A stretch of DNA of 33,477 nucleotides, taken from positions 1 through 33,477 of the forward strand of contig NZ_BMTS01000046.1 of assembly GCF_014649795.1 (NCBI RefSeq), in the 5' to 3' direction. The notes below the pieces were generated by a model, which had not been told where the DNA came from, searched no databases, and saw only the letters and a list, made by a program, of their open reading frames with translations. A program made the translations under genes and the position numbers. The stretch comes from Streptomyces melanogenes. Lineage in GTDB: Bacteria; Actinomycetota; Actinomycetes; Streptomycetales; Streptomycetaceae. Shown piece after piece: positions 24,913 to 33,057 of the stretch; within the stretch, counting starts at the first letter, position 1; every line of letters starts with the position of its first letter.

Positions 24913-25779
24913 CTAGGTGCACGCCGCCCAGCGAAGCGCGCGGGTGAACACCGCGAGCGCGCCGAAGTGCGCCGCGTCCGGGGGCACTTCCAGGTGTGCC
25001 CCCGGGATCCGCTCGGCCAGCCAGCGGGTGTGCTGCGCGGGCGCGAAGACGTCCTGCTCGCCGTGCCACAGCAGCACCGGCGTACGGATGTCCTCCGGCC
25101 GGAACTGCCAGGGCGAGCTCAGCGCCAGCACGTCGTCGACCCAACCGTCGGCCGAACAGCGCAGCCCCTCCGCGAAGTTGCGGACGAGCAGCGCCCGGAT
25201 CGCGGCGTCGGTCAGCACCTCCCGGTCCGGCTCCGGCACCATGCCGCGCATCGCGGTGACCGTCGCCCTCGGATCCGCCCGTATCTCCTCGGCCCGCGGC
25301 TCGAACGCGGCGGCCACCGCCTCCGGGCCGCCCGCCGCGATCGTGTACGCCCGCACGTTGTCCTCGGTCATGCCGTCGAACCAGTCGAGGCCGTCCGCGT
25401 CGCGCGGCGCCAGCGGTACGAGCGCCACCGCCCTGGCCGTACGTCCCGGAAGCCGCGCGGCACACGACAGCGCGTGCGGCGCGCCGCCGGAGCGCCCCAC
25501 CACGGCGAACTCGCCTATGCCCAGGGCGTCGGCGATCGCCGCCACGTCCTCCGCCGCGTGCACCACACGGCGCCCCGGCCGCCGGTCCGAGTCGCCGTAC
25601 CCCGGCCGGTCGAAGGTGATGAGGCGGACGCCCATCCGGTAGAGCACGGTGCTGCGGGGAGCCGGACCGTGCCGGCTCCCTGGTGTGCCGTGCAGCAGGA
25701 ACACCGGTCTGCCCAGGGGGTGCCCCCGGCTCTCCACGGCCAGCTTCCGGCCGTCCTGGGTGCGGACGAGCTTGAGCAA
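24913..25779 (-). CDS. Alpha/beta hydrolase
   Basis: A 288-aa alpha/beta-fold enzyme with the oxyanion strand LLHGTPGSR, the nucleophile elbow GRSGG (95-99, Ser97), a likely acid in HGEQDVF and the catalytic His in DAAHFGAL. It has a cap region between about 125 and 210. No signal peptide is seen. The start is TTG 25779: GGGAGG is 6 nt upstream and no ATG/GTG fits. It is convergent with fxsT (27-nt gap), so it is not part of that operon. The substrate is unknown; the proline-iminopeptidase and haloperoxidase-like groups have this motif set. Confidence 0.88.
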   Translation of the reverse strand: MLKLVRTQDGRKLAVESRGHPLGRPVFLLHGTPGSRHGPAPRSTVLYRMGVRLITFDRPGYGDSDRRPGRRVVHAAEDVAAIADALGIGEFAVVGRSGGAPHALSCAARLPGRTARAVALVPLAPRDADGLDWFDGMTEDNVRAYTIAAGGPEAVAAAFEPRAEEIRADPRATVTAMRGMVPEPDREVLTDAAIRALLVRNFAEGLRCSADGWVDDVLALSSPWQFRPEDIRTPVLLWHGEQDVFAPAQHTRWLAERIPGAHLEVPPDAAHFGALAVFTRALRWAACT

Positions 25780-25827
25780 GGAGCGCCTCCCGTGGGTCCG
25801 TTCGGGAGTTGGCTGGGGGACGGCGCC

Positions 25828-25857
25828 AGTATGAGCGCGCCGGGCGGGGTACAGCCA
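25828..25857 (-). promoter_or_regulatory. Possible promoter of the alpha/beta hydrolase gene
   Basis: On the minus strand TGGCTG (25857-25852), 18 nt, CATACT (25833-25828), about 48 nt before the TTG start. Confidence 0.4.
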
Positions 25858-25878
25858 GTGCGACGCCGTGTGCGGGCC

Positions 25879-26286
25879 TCAGCCCAGCCGGGGTATCTCG
25901 ATCGCCGGGCACCGGTCCATGACCATGTCGAGCCCCGCCGCCCGCGTCCGCTCGTACGCCGCGTCGTCGATCACCCCGAGCTGGAACCAGACCGCCTCGG
26001 CCCCGGCCGCCACGGCCTGGTCGGCTATGTCCCCGGCCAGCTCGCTGTTCACGAACACATCCACCACGTCGACCTTGAACGGAATCGCGTCCAGCGACGG
26101 ATACCCCTGCTCGCCGTGGACCGTCTCGGCCTTGGGGTGCACGGGCACGATCCGCTTCCCGTACCGCTGAAGCACCGCCGCAACTCCGTACGCCGCGCGG
26201 CGCTCGTTGGACGACAGACCCACGACCGCCCAGGTGTCCCCGGTCTCGGTCAGGATCTTGCGGATGGTGTCCTGCTCGCTGTTCAC
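25879..26286 (-). CDS. CoA-binding domain protein (YccU-like)
   Basis: A 135-aa Rossmann-fold protein of the CoA_binding_2 family. It has TWAVVGLSSNERRAAYGVAA at the nucleotide loop, IVPVHPKAE, VDVVDVFVN and the late DRCPAIE, which is typical of the stand-alone YccU type. Its function is not established; relatives bind CoA or related nucleotides. The start GTG 26286 has AGGAGG 6 nt upstream. A further 37 codons are open but lie inside the neighbouring methyltransferase gene. It starts 28 nt after that gene's stop on the same strand, so it may be the last gene of the big operon, although a small hairpin lies between. Confidence 0.92.
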   Translation of the reverse strand: MNSEQDTIRKILTETGDTWAVVGLSSNERRAAYGVAAVLQRYGKRIVPVHPKAETVHGEQGYPSLDAIPFKVDVVDVFVNSELAGDIADQAVAAGAEAVWFQLGVIDDAAYERTRAAGLDMVMDRCPAIEIPRLG

Positions 26287-26299
26287 TCCGTGCCTCCTG

Positions 26300-26314
26300 C
26301 GGACCGCAGGTCCG
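26300..26314 (-). terminator. Small hairpin after the methyltransferase stop
   Basis: CGGACC-TGC-GGTCCG on the minus strand: six perfect pairs with a 3-nt loop, immediately after the TAA. It is too short to be a sure terminator and may act as an attenuating or mRNA-stabilising stem. Confidence 0.35.
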
Positions 26315-27211
26315 TTAGATGTGCTCCTCTCCCGCAGAACGAGCGACGGGCCCGCGGAATTCCCGCTCGCCGGGTACCGTGCCGACGGCCAGCACATTGC
26401 CCTCGCTGATGTATCCGTCGGGCCCGTCCAGCGGGTGGTCCGCCGCGTCCGGGTCCGCGAAGCGGCGCCATTCGTCGCTCAGCCCGAGCGCCAGGGCCTG
26501 TTCGGCGAGCCGGGCGCTGGACTGGGCGTAGAACGCCCGGGCCTGCGGGGTGAGCGGGGCGAAGTGCTCGATCAGGACGGTCCGTTGCCGCACGTCGGTC
26601 AGGCCAGCGGCCTTCAGATGGCGGTAGAGATCACGGGTGCGCAGCAACTGGGCCGCGTATCCGGGAGTCCGTCCCGCCGCGCGGAAGAAGTCCGCGAAGA
26701 GGTACGGGTCCGTCGGCCGGGCCGTGATCAAGTGGGCGTCCAGGTCCTTCACGGCTATCGTGCCGCCGGGCCGCACCACCCGCCGCAGCTCCCGCAGCGC
26801 GAGGGCCAGTTCGGAGTCGCTCAGGTACTGGACGGTGTTGGCGCACCAGACGGCGTCGAACGTGCCGTCCGCGAAGGGGAGGTCCAGCAGATCGGCGCGG
26901 CGGACGTCCACCGGGCAGGCGGGGGACCACCGCGTGAGCCGCTCGGCGGCCAGCGCCGCGTTCTCCTCGGCCAGGTCCACCGCCGAGACCCGGCCCTCCG
27001 GGCCGACCAGGTCGGCCAGCCACGGCAGGAAGTCCCCGCCGCCGCAGCCCGCGTCCAGGACGTGCGTGCCGGGCCGGATGCCCGCCTGCCCGAGCAGGCC
27101 GAGATAGGCGTCCCGGCACGCGTCGAAGTGGGCGTCGACGATGGTGTGGTGGGTGAAGCCCAGGCCGGTGGAGGTGGTGAACCCCCAGGCCCGGTGGTCG
27201 TCGGTCAGCAT
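26315..27211 (-). CDS. Class I SAM-dependent methyltransferase (UbiE-like)
   Basis: A 298-aa small-molecule methyltransferase. Motif I is VLDAGCGGGDFLPWL (51-65), the acidic strand-2 end is VSAVDLAEEN, then RRADLLDLPFADGTFDAVWC and the motif-III-like LRRVVRPGGTIAVKDLD. The C-terminal 80 residues form a lid typical of polyketide or aromatic O- and C-methyltransferases. Its ATG overlaps the TGA of the upstream hydrolase gene by one base (TGATG), so it is translated by coupling. It is the eighth gene of the overlapped operon seen here. The substrate is probably the unknown pathway product. Confidence 0.9.
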   Translation of the reverse strand: MLTDDHRAWGFTTSTGLGFTHHTIVDAHFDACRDAYLGLLGQAGIRPGTHVLDAGCGGGDFLPWLADLVGPEGRVSAVDLAEENAALAAERLTRWSPACPVDVRRADLLDLPFADGTFDAVWCANTVQYLSDSELALALRELRRVVRPGGTIAVKDLDAHLITARPTDPYLFADFFRAAGRTPGYAAQLLRTRDLYRHLKAAGLTDVRQRTVLIEHFAPLTPQARAFYAQSSARLAEQALALGLSDEWRRFADPDAADHPLDGPDGYISEGNVLAVGTVPGEREFRGPVARSAGEEHI

Positions 27212-28002
27212 CAGCGCGGATCCACTTCGGTCGTGAACGCGTCCAGTTCGGCCAGCAGGGCGTCCAGTTCGGTCTGGATCGCCTCCGGTGTCTCCAGCGG
27301 CGGCAGATGTCCCGAGCCCGGGACGACCACGAGGCGCCCCCGGGGCAGGGCCTCGACCGTCGCGCGCGTGTCCGCCTCCGAGATCAGCTCGTCCTCCTCC
27401 CCGACGATCACCACGGCCGGAATGTCGGTGGCCTTGAGGACGTCCAGCGCGTCCCCCCGAGCCGCGATCGCCCGCTGGGCCCAGGCCAGCGACGCGGGCG
27501 AGGCCCCGGCCACAGCCGTACGCACCCGGGCCAGCACCCGCGGACGCTCGGCGTGCGTGGTGGCGCCGACAAGCCGGGGCGCGGTGGACTCGATGACCGC
27601 CGGGCCCTTGACCGGGTCCTCCATCAGCGCCACGAAGCCCTCCCGTGCCGTGCGCGCCGCCTCGTCGTCGGCGTCCGCCCGTGTGGACACCAGGGCGAGC
27701 GCCAGCGCCCGTCCGGGATGCCGACGCAGGAACGCCATCGCCGCATAGCCGCCCATCGACACCCCGACCAGCACCGCGCGCTCGATGCCGCGCCCGTCCA
27801 GCTCGCGGGCCAGGTCGTCCGCGACCGTGTCGAGCGACGGCGGCTCGTCGCCGAGCGCGGTGGCGCCGAATCCGCGCTGGTCGGGAGCGACCACCACGTG
27901 TCCACGCCGCTCCAGGGCCTCCCGCTGCGCGTCCCACATCGACGAGTCGAGGGAGAGCGCGTGCAGCAGGACCACCGGGACCCGGCCGTTGGCCGTCGTC
28001 AT
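27211..28002 (-). CDS. Alpha/beta hydrolase of the biosynthetic operon
   Basis: A 263-aa enzyme with the oxyanion strand VVLLHALSLDSSMW, DQRGFG, the nucleophile elbow GVSMGG (80-85, Ser82), acid in VGEEDELI and the catalytic His in GSGHLPPLE. It is like the 3-oxoadipate-enol-lactonase/BioH group. ATG 28002 overlaps the upstream stop by 4 nt (ATGA), and its stop overlaps the next ATG. In this context it may act as an editing or product-releasing esterase/lactonase; that is inference. Confidence 0.9.
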   Translation of the reverse strand: MTTANGRVPVVLLHALSLDSSMWDAQREALERRGHVVVAPDQRGFGATALGDEPPSLDTVADDLARELDGRGIERAVLVGVSMGGYAAMAFLRRHPGRALALALVSTRADADDEAARTAREGFVALMEDPVKGPAVIESTAPRLVGATTHAERPRVLARVRTAVAGASPASLAWAQRAIAARGDALDVLKATDIPAVVIVGEEDELISEADTRATVEALPRGRLVVVPGSGHLPPLETPEAIQTELDALLAELDAFTTEVDPR

Positions 28003-28652
28003 CGCGCCGTGCTCCCGTTCTCGGCGTCCGCGACGAACCGGGCTATGTGCGCGGCCGGTTCGGGATCGCGCAGCCACGCCAGGGCGACCGGCGCGGGCGG
28101 CAGGTCGGAGATCGGGATCACCTTCATCTGCGCCGGCGCGATGGCCTCCAGGGACTGGAACGTCAGATGGACGGCGTCGGTCCCCGAGAGCGTCCCCATC
28201 AGGCCCTTCACCGTGCCCATGTCGTACGCCCGCCGGATCCGGCGGCCCTTCGGGGTGCGGGGCGGCACCACCTCGTCCCACACGTACTCGGGGAAGGAGC
28301 CGGGGCAGCGGAAGCCCTCGTAGGCGGCCAGCTCCTCCACCGAGACGGAGGTGTGCGTGGCGAGCGGGTGGTGGGCGCCGACGATCACCGCGCGCGGGTC
28401 GAGCGCGACGGGCTCGCTCACCGCCAGATCCGGCTCCCGCAGCCCGTACTTGACGATCATGACGTCCAGCTCCTTGGCCCGCAGCCCGCGGAACGGGTCG
28501 GCCACGTCGTACCCGACCAGCTCGACCCCGCTCTCGGCGCGGCCCGCCGCGCGGACGATGGCGGTGGCGAGGTCGGGCGAGCCGTGGATGCCCAGGCGGA
28601 CGGGCGGCGTGGCCGGGGTGCTGCTGTCGGTAACAGTGGTGCGGTCAGTCAT
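27999..28652 (-). CDS. Stand-alone LysR substrate-binding domain protein (no HTH)
   Basis: A 217-aa protein consisting of the periplasmic-binding-like effector domain of LysR regulators. It begins VRLGIHGSPDLATAIVRAA and has FRGLRAKELDVMIVKYG and VIVGAHHPLATHTSVSVEEL, the usual order of the LysR ligand domain. The N-terminal winged helix (about 60 residues and linker) is missing; only 17 polar residues precede the domain. The ATG has no room upstream for an HTH because the previous gene ends 8 bp inside this one. It could be a decoy or partner for a full LysR protein, a ligand carrier, or a repurposed binding protein. Confidence 0.82.
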   Translation of the reverse strand: MTDRTTVTDSSTPATPPVRLGIHGSPDLATAIVRAAGRAESGVELVGYDVADPFRGLRAKELDVMIVKYGLREPDLAVSEPVALDPRAVIVGAHHPLATHTSVSVEELAAYEGFRCPGSFPEYVWDEVVPPRTPKGRRIRRAYDMGTVKGLMGTLSGTDAVHLTFQSLEAIAPAQMKVIPISDLPPAPVALAWLRDPEPAAHIARFVADAENGSTAR

Positions 28653-29535
28653 CGGGAGTCTCCTCGGTCAGTGCGGCGAAGGCGCGGAGCCGGTCGGGAA
28701 GGGTGCGGTCGACATCGACGCGGAGCGCGGCGAAGGGCGCGGTCGCGCCGGTCAGGCTCGGGACGGAGCGCAGGGTCAGCCGGTCCCCCGGCGTGATCAG
28801 GCCGTCCAGAGCCGCCTCGACCACCAGGTGGTTGAGGTGGACGAGCGCCTCGGGCACGGGAACACCCGAAGCGGCCACATAGAGGTCGCGGTGGACCCCG
28901 GCCCTCGGCGGGGGGCCGGGTCGCGGCACGGCTGGTCGCGGCGGGGCGGCGCCGCGCGGCAGCGGTTCGGCGCCGGGCCCCGGTGGCGGGGCCTGCCGTT
29001 GCGTCCCGCAGTCACCCCGACCGGCGGTCGGGGCCGGGACCGTGACCGTCCTCGGTGGGCCCACCGGGAACGCGGCCGTGGACAGGAACAGCTTGAGCAG
29101 GCGGCGCAGCCCCGCGCTGCTCTCGGCCGGTGCCGGGCCGCACCAGCCGACCGACCCGTCCTCGGCCAGGCGGTCGAAGGAGTAACGGCCCAGCAGGTTC
29201 GCGGGGTTCCCGGCCAGGAACACCGTTCGGGTGAATGAGCGCCGCCAGGCCGCCGCCGTGTCGGGCGCGAGATCGAGCGCGAAGGCGGCCGCCTCACGGA
29301 CCCAGGCCCCGGGGTCGAAGTGGCGCACGACCGCCACCGCCTGGACGGCGTCCGCGTCCGGCCGCTCGGCGATCCGGGCGCGCGCCGCCAGCAGCGCGGC
29401 GAGATCCGACTCGCCCCCGGCGGCGGCCAGTTCGGGCCGCACCTGGCGCAACCGCCGGAACGCCTCGGCGTGGAGCCGTCGCTGGGTCAGGGGCACGGAA
29501 GCGCTCGCGGGGTGTCGCTCCTCGGTCAGCGGCAC
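28645..29535 (-). CDS. Uncharacterised protein of the biosynthetic operon
   Basis: A 296-aa protein that I do not recognise with certainty; it may belong to a Streptomyces family catalogued as DUF6182, which I could not verify. The N-terminal part (20-150) is alpha-helical with the distinctive AAWRRSFTRTVFLAGNPANL and a WCGPAPAES stretch. Residues 165-213 are a Pro/Gly/Arg-rich linker. The C-terminal part (214-296) has HRDLYVAASGVPVPEALVHL and DGLITPGDRLTLRSVPSLTG. GTG 29535 is chosen because GGAGG lies 7 nt upstream. A second GTG at residue 14 (MPLTQRRLHAEAF) is an alternative. It overlaps the upstream gene by 10 bp and the downstream gene by 8 bp, so it is likely a pathway partner, perhaps of the synthetase-like enzyme before it. 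Confidence 0.75.
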   Translation of the reverse strand: MPLTEERHPASASVPLTQRRLHAEAFRRLRQVRPELAAAGGESDLAALLAARARIAERPDADAVQAVAVVRHFDPGAWVREAAAFALDLAPDTAAAWRRSFTRTVFLAGNPANLLGRYSFDRLAEDGSVGWCGPAPAESSAGLRRLLKLFLSTAAFPVGPPRTVTVPAPTAGRGDCGTQRQAPPPGPGAEPLPRGAAPPRPAVPRPGPPPRAGVHRDLYVAASGVPVPEALVHLNHLVVEAALDGLITPGDRLTLRSVPSLTGATAPFAALRVDVDRTLPDRLRAFAALTEETPDD

Positions 29536-30695
29536 AGGAACACCTCCGCCAGCAGATCGCGCGCGGGCGCGGCCCGGCGCCGGGCGAGCAGGCTCGTGGT
29601 GAGCCGGTACGGGTCCACATAGGTGTGGTCGCGGCGGTGAACGCCCAGCCGCTCGGGCAGAGCCGGCTCGGCGGTAGCGGGCGCACCGGCCAGCAGGCGG
29701 CCGGCGCGCTTGAGACACTGGTGCAGCAGATCCGGCCGATGCGACTGGCCCTGGCCCGGCCCCAGCGTCGCGATGAAGTAGAGCCGCATGCCGAGCTGCA
29801 CCGCCGCCTCGTCGTGGTCGGCCGACGCCGCCTCGATCAGCGAGGCCGCGTCCAGGCCCCGCCAGCCGCCCGCGCGGGCCGAGCGGATCTCCCCGTCCAC
29901 CGGGACGCGTCCGACCGGAACCCGGTGCACGACGGGCCCCAGCGGTGCGAGCACGCGCGCGAGGAGCTGGTAGTCCGGGTCGAGCTCGGGGTCGTACAGG
30001 AACACCACCTCGCCGTACCGCGGTGCGAGCGGCAGGAGTTCGCGCAGTGCGCAGGCGAGGTAGTTGGGGCGGCCGTCGGCGGTGACGATCTGCCGCAGCG
30101 GCAGGCCGTGCCGGGTCAGGTCGAGGTAGACCGGTCCGCCGAGCCCGCGGTGGTCCAGGCACAGCCCACGCGCGCGTAGGTGCTCCAGCATCTCCTCCAG
30201 GCCGAGGCCGGGCGGCTGGTGGGCGAGCAGCCCGGGGTCGTACAGCCCGAGGCGGGCGTACTGCTCCCGCCACAGTTCGAGGACCCGGGTGGCGGCCGGG
30301 TGCACCCAGCCGTGGTGCTCGACGGCGTCGGCGTACGGGCGCAGCGCGGCGGCCGGAACCCGGTCCGCCGCCGCGCGGTGGCGCACGTACAGCGAGCCGA
30401 TGTCGTCCTCCGTCAGCTCCGCGTAACCGGTGTCTCCGTGGGTGCGGTCGAGGAACTCCCAGAACCCCAGGGTCTGTTCGGTGAGGTGGTACGTGGAGTG
30501 GCTGTAGCGGTAGTCGACGTCCGCCAGACACGCCGTCGCCCGGTACATCACGTCCGTCCAGAACAGACCCTTCAGGTGGGACGGCGCGAGCGGTTTGGAG
30601 GGGGTGATCGTGATCGGAGCCAGCAGGACCCGGCGGCGCGCTCCTTCCGCCACGGAGGGGACGCGGCGGGAGGACGGCGCTACGACGGTCGTCAT
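29526..30695 (-). CDS. Arginyl-tRNA-synthetase-like class I catalytic-domain protein
   Basis: A 389-aa protein that I read as a shortened class I aminoacyl-tRNA synthetase relative, closest to ArgRS. The HIGH region is degenerate: LAPSHLKGLFWTDVMYRA (36-53) aligns with ArgRS HVGHLRSTIIGD. Then come a segment like ArgRS's WRKL...LNV region (LWREQYARLGL), a VYLDL strand, ADGRPNY (206-212) at the place of DGGYLY, VVFLYDPELDPDYQLLARVL for the hydrophobic strand before the signature loop, and SARAGGWRGLDAASLIEAA (272-290) matching E. coli ArgRS TRAGGTVKLADLLDEA. The N-terminal Add1 domain and C-terminal anticodon-binding domain are absent (a usual ArgRS is about 550-590 aa). It may make an aminoacyl-adenylate or amide in a secondary pathway. 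ATG 30695 has AAGGAGG 6 nt upstream and overlaps the FAD gene stop (ATGA). Confidence 0.7.
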   Translation of the reverse strand: MTTVVAPSSRRVPSVAEGARRRVLLAPITITPSKPLAPSHLKGLFWTDVMYRATACLADVDYRYSHSTYHLTEQTLGFWEFLDRTHGDTGYAELTEDDIGSLYVRHRAAADRVPAAALRPYADAVEHHGWVHPAATRVLELWREQYARLGLYDPGLLAHQPPGLGLEEMLEHLRARGLCLDHRGLGGPVYLDLTRHGLPLRQIVTADGRPNYLACALRELLPLAPRYGEVVFLYDPELDPDYQLLARVLAPLGPVVHRVPVGRVPVDGEIRSARAGGWRGLDAASLIEAASADHDEAAVQLGMRLYFIATLGPGQGQSHRPDLLHQCLKRAGRLLAGAPATAEPALPERLGVHRRDHTYVDPYRLTTSLLARRRAAPARDLLAEVFLCR

Positions 30696-32116
30696 GAGGG
30701 GCCTCCTTCGGCCGCCACGAGGGCGCGGAGGAGCTCCTGGCGGGGTTGGGTCGCGGTGCTCGCCGGAACCGCCCCACGGGGCGCCTGAGCCACCCGGTGC
30801 CGGAACTTCTCGTCCCCGAACACCTCGTCCGGAGTGCTCAGTCCCATCAGGACCCGCATCAGCCCCCGCCACACCGTCCCGTCCTGGGCGGCGGCCGCCC
30901 GTATGGACCTGTCGGGGCAGCCGGTGTCGACGGGCGGCAGGTGGCGGCCGTGCACGACGGCGCTCCAGCGTCCGATCCGCTCCCGGTCGACGCTCGCCGC
31001 GTGCTCGTACCACGGCCGCAGGAGCACGTCGGCGAACGCGGCCGCGGCCTCGGTCCGCTGTGCCGCGGGGTGCGCGGCCAGTGTGTCGGCGAGGCCGAAG
31101 GCCTGCGCGAGCGCCAGTGACATCCCGCGCCCGTAGAGCGGGTTGGTGACGCAGGCGGCGTCCCCGACCGGGAACAGGCCCGCCACGGGCGGGCGCACGG
31201 CGGTGGCGCGCAGCGCGTTGGCCGGGCCGCCGATCGCGTGGACGCAGGAGATCGGCGCGCTGACGGCGTCGTCGAGCCAGGCGGTCAGGCCCGGGGTGGC
31301 GCGCGCGACGGCGGTGAAGGCGTCGGAGTGCCGCAGCCGGTCCAGTTCCGTGTCGCCGGGCAGGGTGCCCAGGGCGATCGCGAAGGTGCCCGCGTCGCCG
31401 GGGTGCAGCACGCCCGCGTAGTGGTCGAAGATGTCCCCGGCGGCGTGGCCCCGGTTCAGCGGCCCGGGCAGCGAACTGCTCCTGAGCCGGTAGAACCGGG
31501 TGAAGCCGCGCAGCCCGGACGGGCTGGTCAGGTCCGCCGCCACCGGCACCCCGGCGTCCGAGAGCCAGCCCCGGGCGGCCGCGCGGCGGCCGGTGGCGTC
31601 CACGACCACATCGGCGGGCAGGTGCGCGCCGTCCGTCGTCACCACGCCGCGCACGGACCGCCGGTCGGCGCTCAGCCGCAGCCCGCGCACCGTCGTGCCG
31701 TGCCGGATCTCCACCTGCGGCAGGGCCTCGACCGTCCGGTACAGGACGAGTTCGAGCGTGGTGCGACGACAGCCCAGCGCGACGAGGTCGTCGTCGCCCA
31801 CCTCGCGCGCCCGGTCGGTCGCACCCTGCGGCAACGCGCGCGTGAGGTCGAACAGCGGGGCACCGGCGGCGACCAGCCGCGCCAGGACCTCGGGCGCGCG
31901 CGTGCGCAGCGTGCGCACCCCGAGCGAGGTCAGTGTGTGGGACTGCTGGGCCTGCGGCACGGTAGGGCGCTGCCAGCGGCTGTGCAGGTCGGCCATCGCG
32001 CCCCGGGGCGGCGGGGCGGAGCGCTCCAGGACGATCACCTGCCGCCCGGTGCCGGCCAGTGCGAGCGCGGAGGCCAGACCCGCGACACTGCCTCCCACGA
32101 CCAGAGCTGTCGGCAT
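30692..32116 (-). CDS. FAD-dependent oxidoreductase/monooxygenase
   Basis: A 474-aa flavoprotein of the PHBH/squalene-epoxidase/halogenase-like fold. The dinucleotide loop is VVGGSVAGLASALAL (7-21) followed by VIVLER. The middle DVVVDATGRRAA matches the DG-type motif, and FPVGDAACVTNPLYGRGMS (about 315-335) is the FAD ribityl GD motif. The tryptophan-halogenase WxWxIP motif was not seen, so I favour a hydroxylase or oxidase. It starts 1 nt after the upstream methyltransferase stop. The frame extends 71 codons further upstream, but that part overlaps the methyltransferase gene and lacks similarity. It ends by overlapping the ArgRS-like gene. Confidence 0.9.
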   Translation of the reverse strand: MPTALVVGGSVAGLASALALAGTGRQVIVLERSAPPPRGAMADLHSRWQRPTVPQAQQSHTLTSLGVRTLRTRAPEVLARLVAAGAPLFDLTRALPQGATDRAREVGDDDLVALGCRRTTLELVLYRTVEALPQVEIRHGTTVRGLRLSADRRSVRGVVTTDGAHLPADVVVDATGRRAAARGWLSDAGVPVAADLTSPSGLRGFTRFYRLRSSSLPGPLNRGHAAGDIFDHYAGVLHPGDAGTFAIALGTLPGDTELDRLRHSDAFTAVARATPGLTAWLDDAVSAPISCVHAIGGPANALRATAVRPPVAGLFPVGDAACVTNPLYGRGMSLALAQAFGLADTLAAHPAAQRTEAAAAFADVLLRPWYEHAASVDRERIGRWSAVVHGRHLPPVDTGCPDRSIRAAAAQDGTVWRGLMRVLMGLSTPDEVFGDEKFRHRVAQAPRGAVPASTATQPRQELLRALVAAEGGPS

Positions 32117-32117
32117 C

Positions 32118-32975
32118 TCAGCGCCGCCGACCGTGGATGAAGAACACGCGGCGCACGTTCGCCTCGTGCCGGGGCGGCACCGGGTCCGGCCAGCGGCCGA
32201 AGTCGGCGCCCGGTTCCCCGGGCTGCAGCGCCTCGACGGAGAACCCGAAGCTGTCGAAGAGTGCCTCCGGCTCGTCGGTCCCGAACAGCCACGGGCAGCC
32301 CCAGCGCGCGAAGATGTCCAGCAGCCCACGCATCTGAGGGAGCGTCAGAGCAGCCGCGTTGACCAGGTCGGCGGCGATCCGGCTGCCGGGCGCCGAGAAG
32401 TCGGCGACGCGGCGCAGGATGCGGTGGGTGTCCTGCTCGGGGATGTAGTACAGCAGCCCTTCGAGCAGCCAGGTGGACGGCAGGGACGGGTCGTATCCCG
32501 CCTCCCGGAGGTCGTCCTCCCAGTCGGGAGAGGTGAGGTCCACGGCGACCGTACGGTGGTCGGTGCGCGGGCTGACGCCCTCCAGCCGGTCCTTCTTGTA
32601 CGCGAGCACCGCGGGCCGGTCGACCTCGTAGTAGCGCAGCCCCTCCGGCCACTCCAGTCGGTACGCGCGCGAGTCCATCCCGGCCGGGGCCAGCACGATC
32701 TGCTGCATCCCGGGCTCGCGGGCGGCCTCTTGGAGGTAGTCGTCGAAGAACCGGGTGCGGATCGCGTTGTAGTCCGGGGTGCTGGGGAGCGTACGCGAGG
32801 CGTCCGCCGGGAACGTCGCCCGCCGGATCTCCGCGAGCAGCTCCGGCCCGATCTCACCGCAGAGCGCGTCCGCGTACGGATCCTGGTAGATGCGGTCGGG
32901 CCGGCGCGTCTCCGCGGCCCGCAGGGCGGCGGTGAGCAGGGCGGTGCGTTCGACGGCGTCGAGCAACTCGGTCAC
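32118..32975 (-). CDS. LCMT-type (Ppm1/PF04072-like) SAM-dependent methyltransferase
   Basis: A 285-aa methyltransferase of the leucine carboxyl methyltransferase group. The N-terminus has IYQDPYADALCG, the family's DPxA region; motif I is IVLAPAGMDSRAYRLEWP (93-110, usually GAGLDTRAYRL), followed by YYEVDRP and LEGLLYYIPE. Such enzymes commonly O-methylate carboxylates or hydroxyls in actinobacterial secondary metabolism. GTG 32975 has AAGGAG about 11 nt upstream. An 82-nt gap separates it from the upstream GH3-type gene, the only real gap in this operon. Confidence 0.92.
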   Translation of the reverse strand: MTELLDAVERTALLTAALRAAETRRPDRIYQDPYADALCGEIGPELLAEIRRATFPADASRTLPSTPDYNAIRTRFFDDYLQEAAREPGMQQIVLAPAGMDSRAYRLEWPEGLRYYEVDRPAVLAYKKDRLEGVSPRTDHRTVAVDLTSPDWEDDLREAGYDPSLPSTWLLEGLLYYIPEQDTHRILRRVADFSAPGSRIAADLVNAAALTLPQMRGLLDIFARWGCPWLFGTDEPEALFDSFGFSVEALQPGEPGADFGRWPDPVPPRHEANVRRVFFIHGRRR

Positions 32976-33057
32976 GGGGTTCTCGTCTCCTTCGGTCGGA
33001 TGGGTGGAGTGCGGGGCCCGCGGTGGGGGGCGGGGGCCGCGCCTGGAGGAGTGCCGG

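Noticed and set aside
30692..32116. Flavin-dependent halogenase
   Set aside because: The tryptophan-halogenase WxWxIP motif was not found; oxidoreductase is the safer call.
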